Of a stretch of 9,453 nt of DNA, positions 1 to 9,329 are shown one piece after another. A model generated the notes under the pieces. That model worked only from the letters and a program-made list of their open reading frames with translations. It had not been told where the DNA came from and searched no databases. The number at the start of each line of letters is the position of its first letter. Position 1 is the stretch's first letter. Location of the stretch: NCBI GenBank assembly GCA_041485385.1, contig JBGPJM010000196.1:1-9453 (forward strand). The letters run 5' to 3'. The DNA is from JBGPJM01 sp041485385. Its GTDB lineage: Bacteria > Planctomycetota > Phycisphaerae > Phycisphaerales > UBA1924. The position numbers and the translations under genes are program-made.

Positions 1-3279
<3,279 letters not shown>

Positions 3280-3308
3280 CCCCGGTCGCGAACCCGTAAC
3301 ACCTCTCG

Positions 3309-3339
3309 GCCCCCCGCGCAGCCCGCAGGGGGCTTTTTT
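3309..3339 (+). terminator. Rho-independent terminator after rpoC
   Basis: GCCCCC at 3309-3314 pairs with GGGGGC at 3328-3333, leaving a 13-nt GC-rich loop, and six T residues follow directly (3334-3339). It lies 30 bp after the rpoC stop, so it should end the rpoC transcript and separate it from the glycosidase gene downstream. Confidence 0.85.
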
Positions 3340-3414
3340 GTCGCCGCCCCGCGTGCACGCTCGCTGGTCCCCGCCTTCGCGACGTCAACCGCCTCCTCTC
3401 TGGCGGCCTTCGGT

Positions 3415-3420
3415 TACCAT
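3415..3420 (+). promoter_or_regulatory. possible -10 element of the GH63 gene
   Basis: TACCAT, inside GGTTACCATG, matches four of six positions of the bacterial -10 consensus and sits in the only gap between the rpoC terminator and the glycosidase gene. No good -35 is visible at 16-18 bp upstream (CCTCCT lies there). If it is real, the ATG at 3419 overlaps the promoter and cannot be the start codon, which favours the TTG at 3446. This is a weak call from one hexamer. Confidence 0.22.
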
Positions 3421-3434
3421 GCCCCCGCGCAGCC

Positions 3435-3438
3435 GGAG
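3435..3438 (+). promoter_or_regulatory. Shine-Dalgarno that favours a TTG start for the GH63 gene
   Basis: GGAG ends 7 nt before the TTG at 3446-3448. The alternative ATG at 3419 has no purine-rich sequence at the right distance (it is preceded by CCTTCGGTTACC). This site is the main reason for choosing the TTG start. Confidence 0.5.
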
Positions 3439-3445
3439 CCTCATC

Positions 3446-6226
3446 TTGGCCAAACCGCCGAGTTCGCCAAAGCAAGATCCTTCCGCAGAGGCGTCGGCGC
3501 GGGGCGCCGAATCCGAGCGCCTGCGCCAGGACACGGCCCGCACGCACAACTGGAAGCGCTGGGGTCCGTACCTGTCGGAGCGGCAGTGGGGGACCGTCCG
3601 CGAGGACTATTCCGCCGACGGCTCGTGCTGGACCTATCTCCCCCACGAGCACGCGCGGTCGCGCGTCTACCGGTGGGGCGAGGACGGCCTCCTGGGAATC
3701 ACCGACCGCGAGTGCCGCCTCTGCTTCGCCCTGGCCCTCTGGAACGGGCGCGACCCGATCCTCAAGGAGCGGCTGTTCGGCCTCTCCGGCCCGGAGGGCA
3801 ACCACGGCGAGGACGTCAAGGAGGCGTACTTCTATCTCGACTCCACGCCCACGCACTCGTCTATGAAGGCCCTGTACAAGTACCCGCAGGCCGAGTTTCC
3901 ATACGCCCGCCTAGTCGAGGAGAACGGGCGTCGGGAGCGGGCGCTGTCCGAGTTCGAGCTGGCCGACACGGGCGTGTTCGACGGCGACCGGTATTTCGAC
4001 GTCGTCGCCGAATATGCCAAGGCCGCTCCGGACGACATCCTTATCCGCATCACGGCGACCAACCGCGGCCCCGACGCCGCGCCACTGGTCCTCCTGCCCA
4101 CCCTCTGGTACCGCAACACCTGGTGCTGGGGCTCGACCACGGAGGGGAGTTGGCCGCGTGCGACCCTCGCGCAGACGGACCCTCCTGAGGGCGCCGCCAC
4201 GGCTGTCCGCGGCGACCATCTCTCCCTCGGCAAGACGATCCTCGCCGCCGAAGCTTGCCGCTCGTCCTCAGGCCGCGCTCGCCCGCCGCGGCTCCTCTTC
4301 ACCGACAACGAGACCAACACCGCCCGCCTCTTCGGCACGCCGAGGGCCACTCGCTTCGTGAAGGACGCGTTCCACGACTTCGTGATCGCCGGCGACAGCG
4401 CGGCCGTCAACCCGGCGATGGAGGGGACCAAGGCCGGGCTGCTCTACCGCCTGCGGCTGGCGCCCGGCGCCTCGGCCGTCGTCCGCCTCCGCCTCCAGCC
4501 GGAGGGCGAGGCGACGCGCGCGCCCGCTCCCTTCGGCCCGGCGTTCGAGCAGACGTTCGCGCAGCGCCAGCGCGAGGCTGATGAGTTCTACAACCAGGCC
4601 CTCCCGGCGCACCTGGAGGCCGAGCCGCGCCGCATCGCCCGTCAGGCCTGGGCGGGCCTTCTGTGGTCCAAACAGTTCTACCACTACGTGATCAAGGACT
4701 GGCTGGAGGGGGACCCGGCGCAGCCGCCCCCTCCGGCCGAGCGGCTCACCGGCCGCAACTCGGATTGGGGACACCTCTTCAACCGGGACGTCATCCTGAT
4801 GCCCGACAAATGGGAGTATCCCTGGTACGCGGCGTGGGACCTGGCCTTCCACTGCGTGGCGCTGGCGCGAATCGACCCCGAGCTTGCCAAGAGCCAGCTC
4901 GTCCTCTTCCTCCGCGAGTGGTACATGCACCACAGCGGGCAGATCCCTGCCTACGAGTTCGCCTTCGGCGACGTCAACCCGCCCGTGCACGCATGGGCGT
5001 GCTGGCGCGTCTACAAGATGACCGGGAAACGCGGCGCTCATGGGGAGGGGGGACGCGACCGCCTGTTCCTCGCGAGGGCCTTCCAGAAGCTGCTCATCAA
5101 CTTCACCTGGTGGGTGAACCGCAAGGACCCCGGGGGCAAGCACATTTTCTCCGGCGGGTTTCTCGGCCTGGACAACATCGGCGTCTTCGACCGTTCGCAG
5201 CCCCTCCCCTCGGGCATCCTGCTCGAGCAGGCCGACGGGACCGCATGGATGGCCTTCTACTGCGCCACCATGCTCGCCATGGCCCTGGAGCTTGCCATCG
5301 AGGACTCGGCCTACGACGACGTCGCCTCCAAGTTCTTCGAGCACTTCGTCGCCATCACCGACGCCATGAACCACCTGGGCGGCGCCGGCCTCTGGAGCGA
5401 GGAAGACGGCTTTTACTACGACCAGCTCCGGATCCACGGGGCCACGACCTCCCTCCGGCTGCGTTCCATGGTCGGCATCATCCCGCTGTTCGCCGTCGAG
5501 GTGCTCGAGCAGAGCGTGATCGACGGGGCCCCCGGCTTCAAGAAGCGCATGCAGTGGTTCCTCGAGAACCGCAAGGACCTTGGCCGCCAGATCTCGTACA
5601 TGCGTGCCGAGGGCCCCGGCGAGGGCGACGAATCCGGCACGCCGCTGCCCCACGCCCATCGCCTCCTGGCCATCCCCTCGCGCGAACGCCTCGAGCGTAC
5701 GCTGAGATACGTCCTGGACGAGAGCGAGTTCCTCTCCCCCCGCGGCGTCCGGTCCCTCTCTCGCGCCTACCGTGATCAGCCGTACACCGTCGAGCTCGGC
5801 GGCCAGGAGCACCGCGTGGAATATGCGCCCGGCGAGTCCACGACGCCGCTCTTCGGCGGCAACTCCAACTGGCGCGGACCCGTCTGGTTCCCGGTCAACT
5901 ATCTGCTCATCGAATCGCTCGAGCGCTACCACCATTTCTTCGGCGATTCGCTCAAGGTCGAGTGTCCCACCGGCTCAGGCCACCGGATGAACCTCGCGGA
6001 GGTCGCCGGGGAACTCCGCCTCCGTCTGGGCCGACTCTTCCTTCCAGATTCGTCCGGCCGGCGCCCCTGTCACGGCGACGACCCGCGGTTTGCTATCGAC
6101 CCCCACTGGCGCGACCTGCTGCTCTTCCACGAGTATTTTCACGGCGAGACCGGCAAGGGCCTCGGCGCCTCGCACCAGACGGGGTGGACCGCGCTGATCG
6201 CGACGCTGTTGTGCGACGGCCGGTGA
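3446..6226 (+). CDS. GH63-family glycoside hydrolase (MGH1/YgjK-like, 'glucosidase')
   Basis: This is a 926-residue inverting glycosidase of the GH63 / mannosylglycerate-hydrolase-like group. The exact substrate cannot be read from sequence; alpha-glucosides or glycosyl-glycerate-type small molecules are the usual candidates. There is no signal peptide, so it should act in the cytoplasm. The family signature starts at about residue 33 with NWKRWGPYLSERQWGTVRED and continues through FALALWNGRDPILKERLFGL, GNHGEDVKEAYFYLDSTPTH and KALYKYPQAEFPYARLVEEN, an N-terminal beta-sandwich domain to about residue 380. The (alpha/alpha)6 barrel follows, with EYPWYAAWDLAFH (Asp465, likely general acid), GQIPAYEFAFGDVNPPVHAW, GGNSNWRGPVWFPVNYLLIE and, near the end, FHEYFHGETGKG (Glu896, likely general base), then the closing TGWTALIA. 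The catalytic assignments are inferred from E. coli YgjK and Thermus MgH. The start is uncertain: TTG 3446 has a GGAG; ATG 3419, giving 935 residues, does not. The frame stays open upstream into rpoC, but only in a low-complexity shadow frame. It is flanked by terminators, so it is probably monocistronic. Confidence 0.92.
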   Translation: MAKPPSSPKQDPSAEASARGAESERLRQDTARTHNWKRWGPYLSERQWGTVREDYSADGSCWTYLPHEHARSRVYRWGEDGLLGITDRECRLCFALALWNGRDPILKERLFGLSGPEGNHGEDVKEAYFYLDSTPTHSSMKALYKYPQAEFPYARLVEENGRRERALSEFELADTGVFDGDRYFDVVAEYAKAAPDDILIRITATNRGPDAAPLVLLPTLWYRNTWCWGSTTEGSWPRATLAQTDPPEGAATAVRGDHLSLGKTILAAEACRSSSGRARPPRLLFTDNETNTARLFGTPRATRFVKDAFHDFVIAGDSAAVNPAMEGTKAGLLYRLRLAPGASAVVRLRLQPEGEATRAPAPFGPAFEQTFAQRQREADEFYNQALPAHLEAEPRRIARQAWAGLLWSKQFYHYVIKDWLEGDPAQPPPPAERLTGRNSDWGHLFNRDVILMPDKWEYPWYAAWDLAFHCVALARIDPELAKSQLVLFLREWYMHHSGQIPAYEFAFGDVNPPVHAWACWRVYKMTGKRGAHGEGGRDRLFLARAFQKLLINFTWWVNRKDPGGKHIFSGGFLGLDNIGVFDRSQPLPSGILLEQADGTAWMAFYCATMLAMALELAIEDSAYDDVASKFFEHFVAITDAMNHLGGAGLWSEEDGFYYDQLRIHGATTSLRLRSMVGIIPLFAVEVLEQSVIDGAPGFKKRMQWFLENRKDLGRQISYMRAEGPGEGDESGTPLPHAHRLLAIPSRERLERTLRYVLDESEFLSPRGVRSLSRAYRDQPYTVELGGQEHRVEYAPGESTTPLFGGNSNWRGPVWFPVNYLLIESLERYHHFFGDSLKVECPTGSGHRMNLAEVAGELRLRLGRLFLPDSSGRRPCHGDDPRFAIDPHWRDLLLFHEYFHGETGKGLGASHQTGWTALIATLLCDGR

Positions 6227-6258
6227 CAAAACCTAACGCCCGCCGTTCCAAGCGCCCG

Positions 6259-6280
6259 AGCAGGGAAATTTCCCTGTTTT
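6259..6280 (+). terminator. palindromic hairpin with T-tract after the GH63 gene (putative terminator)
   Basis: CAGGGAAATTTCCCTG at 6261-6276 is a perfect 16-bp palindrome followed by TTTT (6277-6280). The stem can be extended outward by A6259-T6278 with a G-T pair, and an outer CCCG (6255-6258) / CGGG (6284-6287) pair is also possible. It lies 32 bp after the glycosidase stop and is AT-centred in an otherwise GC-rich stretch. Terminator function is likely but the T-tract is short; being a perfect palindrome, it could instead be a dimeric-protein binding site or a dispersed repeat. Confidence 0.5.
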
Positions 6281-6359
6281 GCCCGGGTAGTCCCGGCGCG
6301 GCCTTGCGGTAGAGGGACCCGCTCGTAGGCTTGATGCGAGTGCTTTCTTCGTTGTTCTT

Positions 6360-6365
6360 GGAGGG
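6360..6365 (+). promoter_or_regulatory. strong Shine-Dalgarno fixing a GTG start
   Basis: GGAGGG lies 8 nt before the GTG at 6374. The nearby ATG at 6333 is in another frame, so the GTG, which gives a clean signal peptide, is the start. Upstream, TTGCGG (6304) and TAGGCT (6326) with a 16-bp gap form at best a very weak promoter match, so I do not call one. Confidence 0.75.
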
Positions 6366-6373
6366 AAGAGCGC

Positions 6374-6445
6374 GTGCGCATTCATCATCATGTCATCGTT
6401 GTGCTCGCCTCTATGGTGAGCCTGACGGGCCCCGGTGCGCGCGCG
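6374..6445 (+). other. Sec signal peptide coding segment
   Basis: Residues 1-24 of the kelch protein: a short basic or His-rich start, a hydrophobic core from Val7 to Leu17, then TGPGARA with small residues at -3 and -1 before Gln25. This predicts export and signal peptidase I cleavage. There is no lipobox Cys at the cleavage site. Confidence 0.82.
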
Positions 6446-8845
6446 CAGTCCTGGGTCGCGGCGCCGGCCTTCCCCGGTACGGAACCGCGTCTCGATGCCG
6501 CGGGATTGAGGGTGGGGGGTGTGATCATGGCCATCGGCGGGAGTCCGCTCGTTGATGGGGCCGATCGCGACGCGCCGGTGCACAGTCTGTCGCCGGGCGA
6601 CAGCGCGTGGATCACGCTGACCCCGCTCCATGGGGCGGCGATCCACCGCGGAGTCGGCGTGGACACACTGGGCCGGGTCGTCGTCTTCGGCGGCCTCGAT
6701 CCGGAGAGCGGCGACCTTGGCGACAACTGCGCGTACGACCCGGCGGCCGGTCTGATGACGGTGATCGCGCCGCGCGCCGACGGAGTGCCCGCGGATTGGT
6801 TCGCGTACTGCACCGACGCTCAGCACCGTGTGTATTCGCTCGGCGGCGGGCCGGGGCCGCTGGCCACTGTTGACAATCCCAACACGGGGGTCGCCGCGCG
6901 GTACGACGCGATGGGCGATGCCTGGGAGTCGCTGCCGGATATGCCCACACCGGTCGGTGCCGCCGCCGCGGTCTACGACGGGCGCGGGCACGTGCTTGTT
7001 CTGGGCGGAGTCATCGCCGACGGCTCCGCGCGGACGGCCAACGTCGCGCAGTTCGACGTCGCCTCGGGCGCGTGGTCCGACTCGGCGATACCCGGCATGC
7101 CCGTCGCGATTTCCCGCCACTGCGCGGTGCTCGGCGCCGACGGCCGGGTGTACGTGCTCGGCGGCGAGGCCGGCCAAGACCCCGTCGGGAGCGTTGTCGG
7201 TGCGGTCTTCCGCCTCGATCTCGATGCGCTCGTGTGGACTGAGCTCCCACCCATGACCGTCCCGCGCGCGGACTTCGGCGCCGCCCGGGGCGCGGACGAT
7301 TTCATCTATGCGATGGGCGGACGTAACGGCGATGGCGGCACGAATACCGTTGAGAAACTCTACACCACGCCCTGCCCGGAGTTCACGCGCCAGCCGGCGC
7401 CGGCCGCGGTCTGGCGCGGCACGCCGGCGGTGTTCTCCGCCGATGTCACCGGCGGCATGGGAACGGTGTTCCGCTGGCGCCGCGACGGTCAGGGCCTCAG
7501 CGACGGCCCCGGCCCCGGCGGCGGCACGATCTCGGGGGCCGGCACGATCTGCCTGGTCGTCTCGGCGGCCGCCGATGGTGACGCCGGTTGGTACGACCTG
7601 ATGGCGTCCAACGACTGCGGCGCGGTCGCCAGCAACAGGGTGTCGTTGAGCATCCGCACGCCGCCAGCGATTCCCGATCGATGGTCGGCTACGTCGCTCC
7701 ACCCCGCGTGGGCGCTGTGGTCGCGGGCCATGGGTGTAATCGGCGGCCGGCAGGTCGGCGGCGCGGGAATGGCCGTTCCCCCCTACTCCAACATCGAGCG
7801 CCCGGTTGTCTGGGCGGGCGACGCTGAGTCGGGGGTGGACCTCACGCCGCTGGGCTCGGTGGGAGGCGGCGCCCTCGGCGCCGCTGCCGACGATCTCGTC
7901 GGATGGTGGTGGTCGCCCTACACCTGCGATGGAGGAGGCGAGCCGCAGACCTGCTATGCGCGCCAGGCCTGCCTCTGGTCGGGGGGTGAGTCGGTGAACC
8001 TCCAGGTCCCGGGCTGGGATTTCAGCACCGCCATCGACACCGACGGCACGATGCATGTCGGGACGATCTGGCGCACGGACGCCGTCGGCAATCATGTCTA
8101 CCAGGCCGGGTACTGGTCGGGTCCGGAGATGGGATTCCGCTCTCTGCACCCGGAGGTCGCGGTGAATAGCGGGGCCAACGCGGTCAGCGATGGCCACGTC
8201 TTCGGCTGGGTCCATGTGCAGCCCGGGCTGGTCAGCCACGCGACGATGTGGGGGGCGTCCTCCGACACGTTCGTCGACCTTCATCCCGCCGGGGCGGCGC
8301 GCAGCAGCGTCTACGGGGCCCGCGACGGCCAGCAGGTGGGGATGGCCGATCTCGGCGGCATACACGCCGGCCTCTGGTCGCTCTCGACGTGGTCCTTTGT
8401 TGACCTCAATCCCCCCGGTGCGACGGCCAGCGAGGCGTTCGCCTGCAAGATGGGGTTGCAGGCCGGGTCGGCGACAGTCGCCGGCCAGACGCGAGCAGTG
8501 ATCTGGGCGGGCAGCGGCGATGTGTGCGTCGATCTGCACAGCTGGCTGCCCTCTGAGTTCATCTCATCGGTGGCACGCGCGATGGAGATTCTGCCGGACG
8601 GCTCGGTCACGGTTGTCGGCTACGGCTCGCGCGTGAACCCCGCCCGCACGGAAGCACTCATGTGGCGCTCGCTCCGCTGCGCCGCGGACTTCAACGGCGA
8701 CGGTGCCGCCAACTCCCAGGATTTCTTCGACTACCTCAATGCATTCTTTGCCGGGGATCCCGCGGCCGATTTCAACGCCGACGGGACTCTCAACTCGCAG
8801 GATTTCTTCGAGTTCGTCAACGCGTTCTTCGTCGGTTGCGGCTGA
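6374..8845 (+). CDS. secreted kelch / Ig-like / HAF-like repeat protein with GC-type dockerin-like tail
   Basis: This is an 823-residue exported protein of unknown function, probably an extracellular or surface binding protein. A Sec signal peptide covers residues 1-24: basic MRIHHH, hydrophobic VIVVLASMVSL, cleavage ARA|QS. Six kelch blades follow, with Gly-Gly pairs at 55, 106, 157, 211, 263 and 315, a spacing of 51-54 expected for a six-bladed propeller. An Ig-like domain spans about 334-427, with FRWRRDG, DAGWYDL and SNDCGAVASN motifs. A second repeat region (about 435-766) has seven units, each with an A-x-(L/V/M/Y)-W strand and a V-D-L-H-P-like strand, resembling extracellular HAF-family repeats. 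The tail (769-823) has two dockerin-like Ca-binding loops and ends VGCG. The gene starts at GTG with GGAGGG 8 nt upstream, stands alone on its strand after the palindrome at 6259, and has no obvious terminator after it. No catalytic residues are recognised. The architecture call is firm; the role is not. Confidence 0.88.
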   Translation: MRIHHHVIVVLASMVSLTGPGARAQSWVAAPAFPGTEPRLDAAGLRVGGVIMAIGGSPLVDGADRDAPVHSLSPGDSAWITLTPLHGAAIHRGVGVDTLGRVVVFGGLDPESGDLGDNCAYDPAAGLMTVIAPRADGVPADWFAYCTDAQHRVYSLGGGPGPLATVDNPNTGVAARYDAMGDAWESLPDMPTPVGAAAAVYDGRGHVLVLGGVIADGSARTANVAQFDVASGAWSDSAIPGMPVAISRHCAVLGADGRVYVLGGEAGQDPVGSVVGAVFRLDLDALVWTELPPMTVPRADFGAARGADDFIYAMGGRNGDGGTNTVEKLYTTPCPEFTRQPAPAAVWRGTPAVFSADVTGGMGTVFRWRRDGQGLSDGPGPGGGTISGAGTICLVVSAAADGDAGWYDLMASNDCGAVASNRVSLSIRTPPAIPDRWSATSLHPAWALWSRAMGVIGGRQVGGAGMAVPPYSNIERPVVWAGDAESGVDLTPLGSVGGGALGAAADDLVGWWWSPYTCDGGGEPQTCYARQACLWSGGESVNLQVPGWDFSTAIDTDGTMHVGTIWRTDAVGNHVYQAGYWSGPEMGFRSLHPEVAVNSGANAVSDGHVFGWVHVQPGLVSHATMWGASSDTFVDLHPAGAARSSVYGARDGQQVGMADLGGIHAGLWSLSTWSFVDLNPPGATASEAFACKMGLQAGSATVAGQTRAVIWAGSGDVCVDLHSWLPSEFISSVARAMEILPDGSVTVVGYGSRVNPARTEALMWRSLRCAADFNGDGAANSQDFFDYLNAFFAGDPAADFNADGTLNSQDFFEFVNAFFVGCG
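6515..7372 (+). repeat. six kelch repeats (predicted six-bladed beta-propeller)
   Basis: Six units carry a hydrophobic strand followed by a Gly-Gly pair: VIMAIGG, RVVVFGG, RVYSLGG, HVLVLGG, RVYVLGG and FIYAMGG. The pairs are at residues 55, 106, 157, 211, 263 and 315. The near-constant spacing of 51-54 residues and downstream Tyr/Phe and Trp positions (for example DAMGDAWESLP) are typical of kelch blades. The units are diverged, with no near-identical nucleotide repeats. Confidence 0.85.
7679..8671 (+). repeat. seven HAF-like repeats (possible second propeller)
   Basis: Seven units are marked by a hydrophobic-Asp/Ser-Leu-His/Asn-Pro strand at residues 440 (TSLHPA), 488 (VDLTPLG), 541 (VNLQVPG), 589 (RSLHPEV), 634 (VDLHPAGA), 676 (VDLNPPGA) and 719 (VDLHSWLP), spaced 42-53 residues. 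Each is preceded by an Ala-x-x-Trp strand (PVVW, ACLW, AGYW, ATMW, AGLW, AVIW), with Val-Gly (VGG, VGW, VGT, FGW, VGM, AGS, VGY) between. The longest unit has a Cys-rich insert (Cys518, Cys527, Cys533). The resemblance to HAF repeats is by pattern only; the fold is inferred. Confidence 0.65.
8678..8842 (+). repeat. GC-type dockerin-like C-terminal domain (two EF-loop repeats)
   Basis: Two 21-residue units at residues 772-792 and 799-819 (8687-8749 and 8768-8830) share DFN-x-DG-x-x-NSQDFF-x-(Y/F)-x-NAFF, with Asp/Asn positions as in a calcium-binding dockerin loop. Flanking Cys769 and Cys822 bracket the domain, and the protein ends GCG. The two units are also clearly related at nucleotide level. 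Such tails are found on secreted proteins of Phycisphaerae and are thought to be a sorting or attachment signal; no cohesin partner is in the window. Confidence 0.88.
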
Positions 8846-8857
8846 GCCCGGCGGCGA

Positions 8858-8905
8858 CTACCTCAGCTTGATCTCCTCCCCGTCCTTCTCCCCGCTCTCT
8901 TTCAT
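8858..8905 (-). other. possible 15-residue coding remnant or small ORF
   Basis: On the minus strand, ATG at 8905 opens a 15-codon frame, MKESGEKDGEEIKLR, ending in TAG at 8858-8860. Almost every codon ends in G or C, as in real genes of this window, and the frame stays open upstream (GQGTRLH...) to a TGA inside the 10-bp repeat at 8929-8952. There is no Shine-Dalgarno before the ATG. It may be the last codons of a decayed gene rather than a functional peptide. I recognise no family. Confidence 0.2.
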
Positions 8906-8928
8906 GTGGAGGCGCGTTCCCTGGCCGT

Positions 8929-8952
8929 GGATTGACGCGGATCAACGCGGAT
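8929..8952. repeat. 10-bp tandem repeat GGATYRACGC
   Basis: GGATTGACGC (8929-8938) is followed directly by GGATCAACGC (8939-8948) and a further GGAT (8949-8952). The same kind of sequence, repeated GGAT(T/C)AACGC, turns up in intergenic DNA of many unrelated bacteria and gives spurious peptides reading RINADKR. It sits between the secreted-protein gene and the convergent small gene and is not coding. Confidence 0.6.
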
Positions 8953-8966
8953 AAGAGAGAGCAGAT

Positions 8967-9299
8967 TCATTGCCGGTCCGCGATCTCTTTGCGAAGGCAT
9001 GGCCCGACGATGCCGTCGATCAGGCGGCGAGCGACGTCACTCTCGCCGATGAGGTTTTCGGCGAATGAGACGCAGACCATCTCCTGGAGCTCCTCAGAGT
9101 CCGATTCAAGCAGATCCTCAAGGTACCGTGCAATCCGAGCCGTAGGAGAACCGGGACCCAGTTTGTCGGCTCGGACCTCGGTACAGACATAGTCTGTGAC
9201 GCCGGCAAGCAATACATGAGGAAGCACCTCATCGTAGAAACCCCGGTGATCTCGATAAACAGGTTCCAGCTCTGGAACTTTTTCCAATAGATCAAGCAT
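8967..9299 (-). CDS. DUF7674-like small protein
   Basis: This is a 110-residue acidic soluble protein with no signal peptide or membrane segment. The pattern PELEPVYRDH near the N-terminus, then EVLPHVLL (about 25-32), then IARYLEDLLESDSEELQEMV and VSFAENL (about 76-102) is that of the uncharacterised DUF7674 family, whose core is Pro-Glu-Leu, Leu-Pro-His, and a helix with SDDEEVQE followed by VS-x-LE-x-L. Its function is unknown to me; orphan genes of this type are often accessory. The chosen ATG at 9299 has no Shine-Dalgarno at a normal distance: GGAGG (9323-9327) is 23 nt away, and an in-frame TGA at 9315-9317 rules out an earlier start in this frame. It lies 30 bp downstream of an IS630-like transposase end on the same strand, and its G+C is clearly below that of the other genes. 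It is convergent with the secreted-protein gene. Confidence 0.65.
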   Translation of the reverse strand: MLDLLEKVPELEPVYRDHRGFYDEVLPHVLLAGVTDYVCTEVRADKLGPGSPTARIARYLEDLLESDSEELQEMVCVSFAENLIGESDVARRLIDGIVGPCLRKEIADRQ

Positions 9300-9303
9300 G
9301 GCG

Positions 9304-9327
9304 CTACTGATAGCTCATACGGCCTCC
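9304..9327 (-). promoter_or_regulatory. Shine-Dalgarno plus 4-codon minicistron before the DUF7674-like gene
   Basis: On the minus strand, GGAGG (9327-9323) is followed after 4 nt by ATG AGC TAT CAG TAG (9318-9304), which codes for MSYQ. Four nt after its TAG comes the ATG of the DUF7674-like gene. This could be a translationally coupled mini-ORF, or the original gene start put out of frame by one base. It contains GCTA/TAGC (9303-9314), a small hairpin. Confidence 0.35.
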
Positions 9328-9329
9328 AA

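Noticed and set aside
4268..5935. A 555-codon open frame on the minus strand opposite the GH63 gene
   Set aside because: It is a shadow of the conserved glycosidase; its composition mirrors the complementary codons and no motif is visible.
6304..6331. Sigma70-like promoter TTGCGG - 16 bp - TAGGCT before the kelch protein gene
   Set aside because: Only three of six bases match the -10 consensus, which is too weak to call in a GC-rich region.
7525..7550. Direct repeat GGCACGATCT within the Ig-like domain
   Set aside because: It is explained by repeated Gly-Thr-Ile codons in the protein (GGTISGAGTI), with no sign of a separate element.
6233..8539. A 768-codon open frame on the minus strand opposite the kelch protein gene
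   Set aside because: It lacks any recognisable domain, is rich in Arg, Ala, Gly and His in an irregular way, and covers a gene with clear domains on the plus strand. Long antisense frames are expected at high G+C because stop codons are rare.
8846..8930. Terminator for the kelch protein gene
   Set aside because: I could find no hairpin with a T-tract; the only possible pairing (CCTCC with GGAGG) has a very long loop.
8932..9192. An 86-codon plus-strand frame beginning MTRINADKRE
   Set aside because: It is the well-known spurious translation of the GGATYAACGC repeat followed by the antisense of the DUF7674-like gene.
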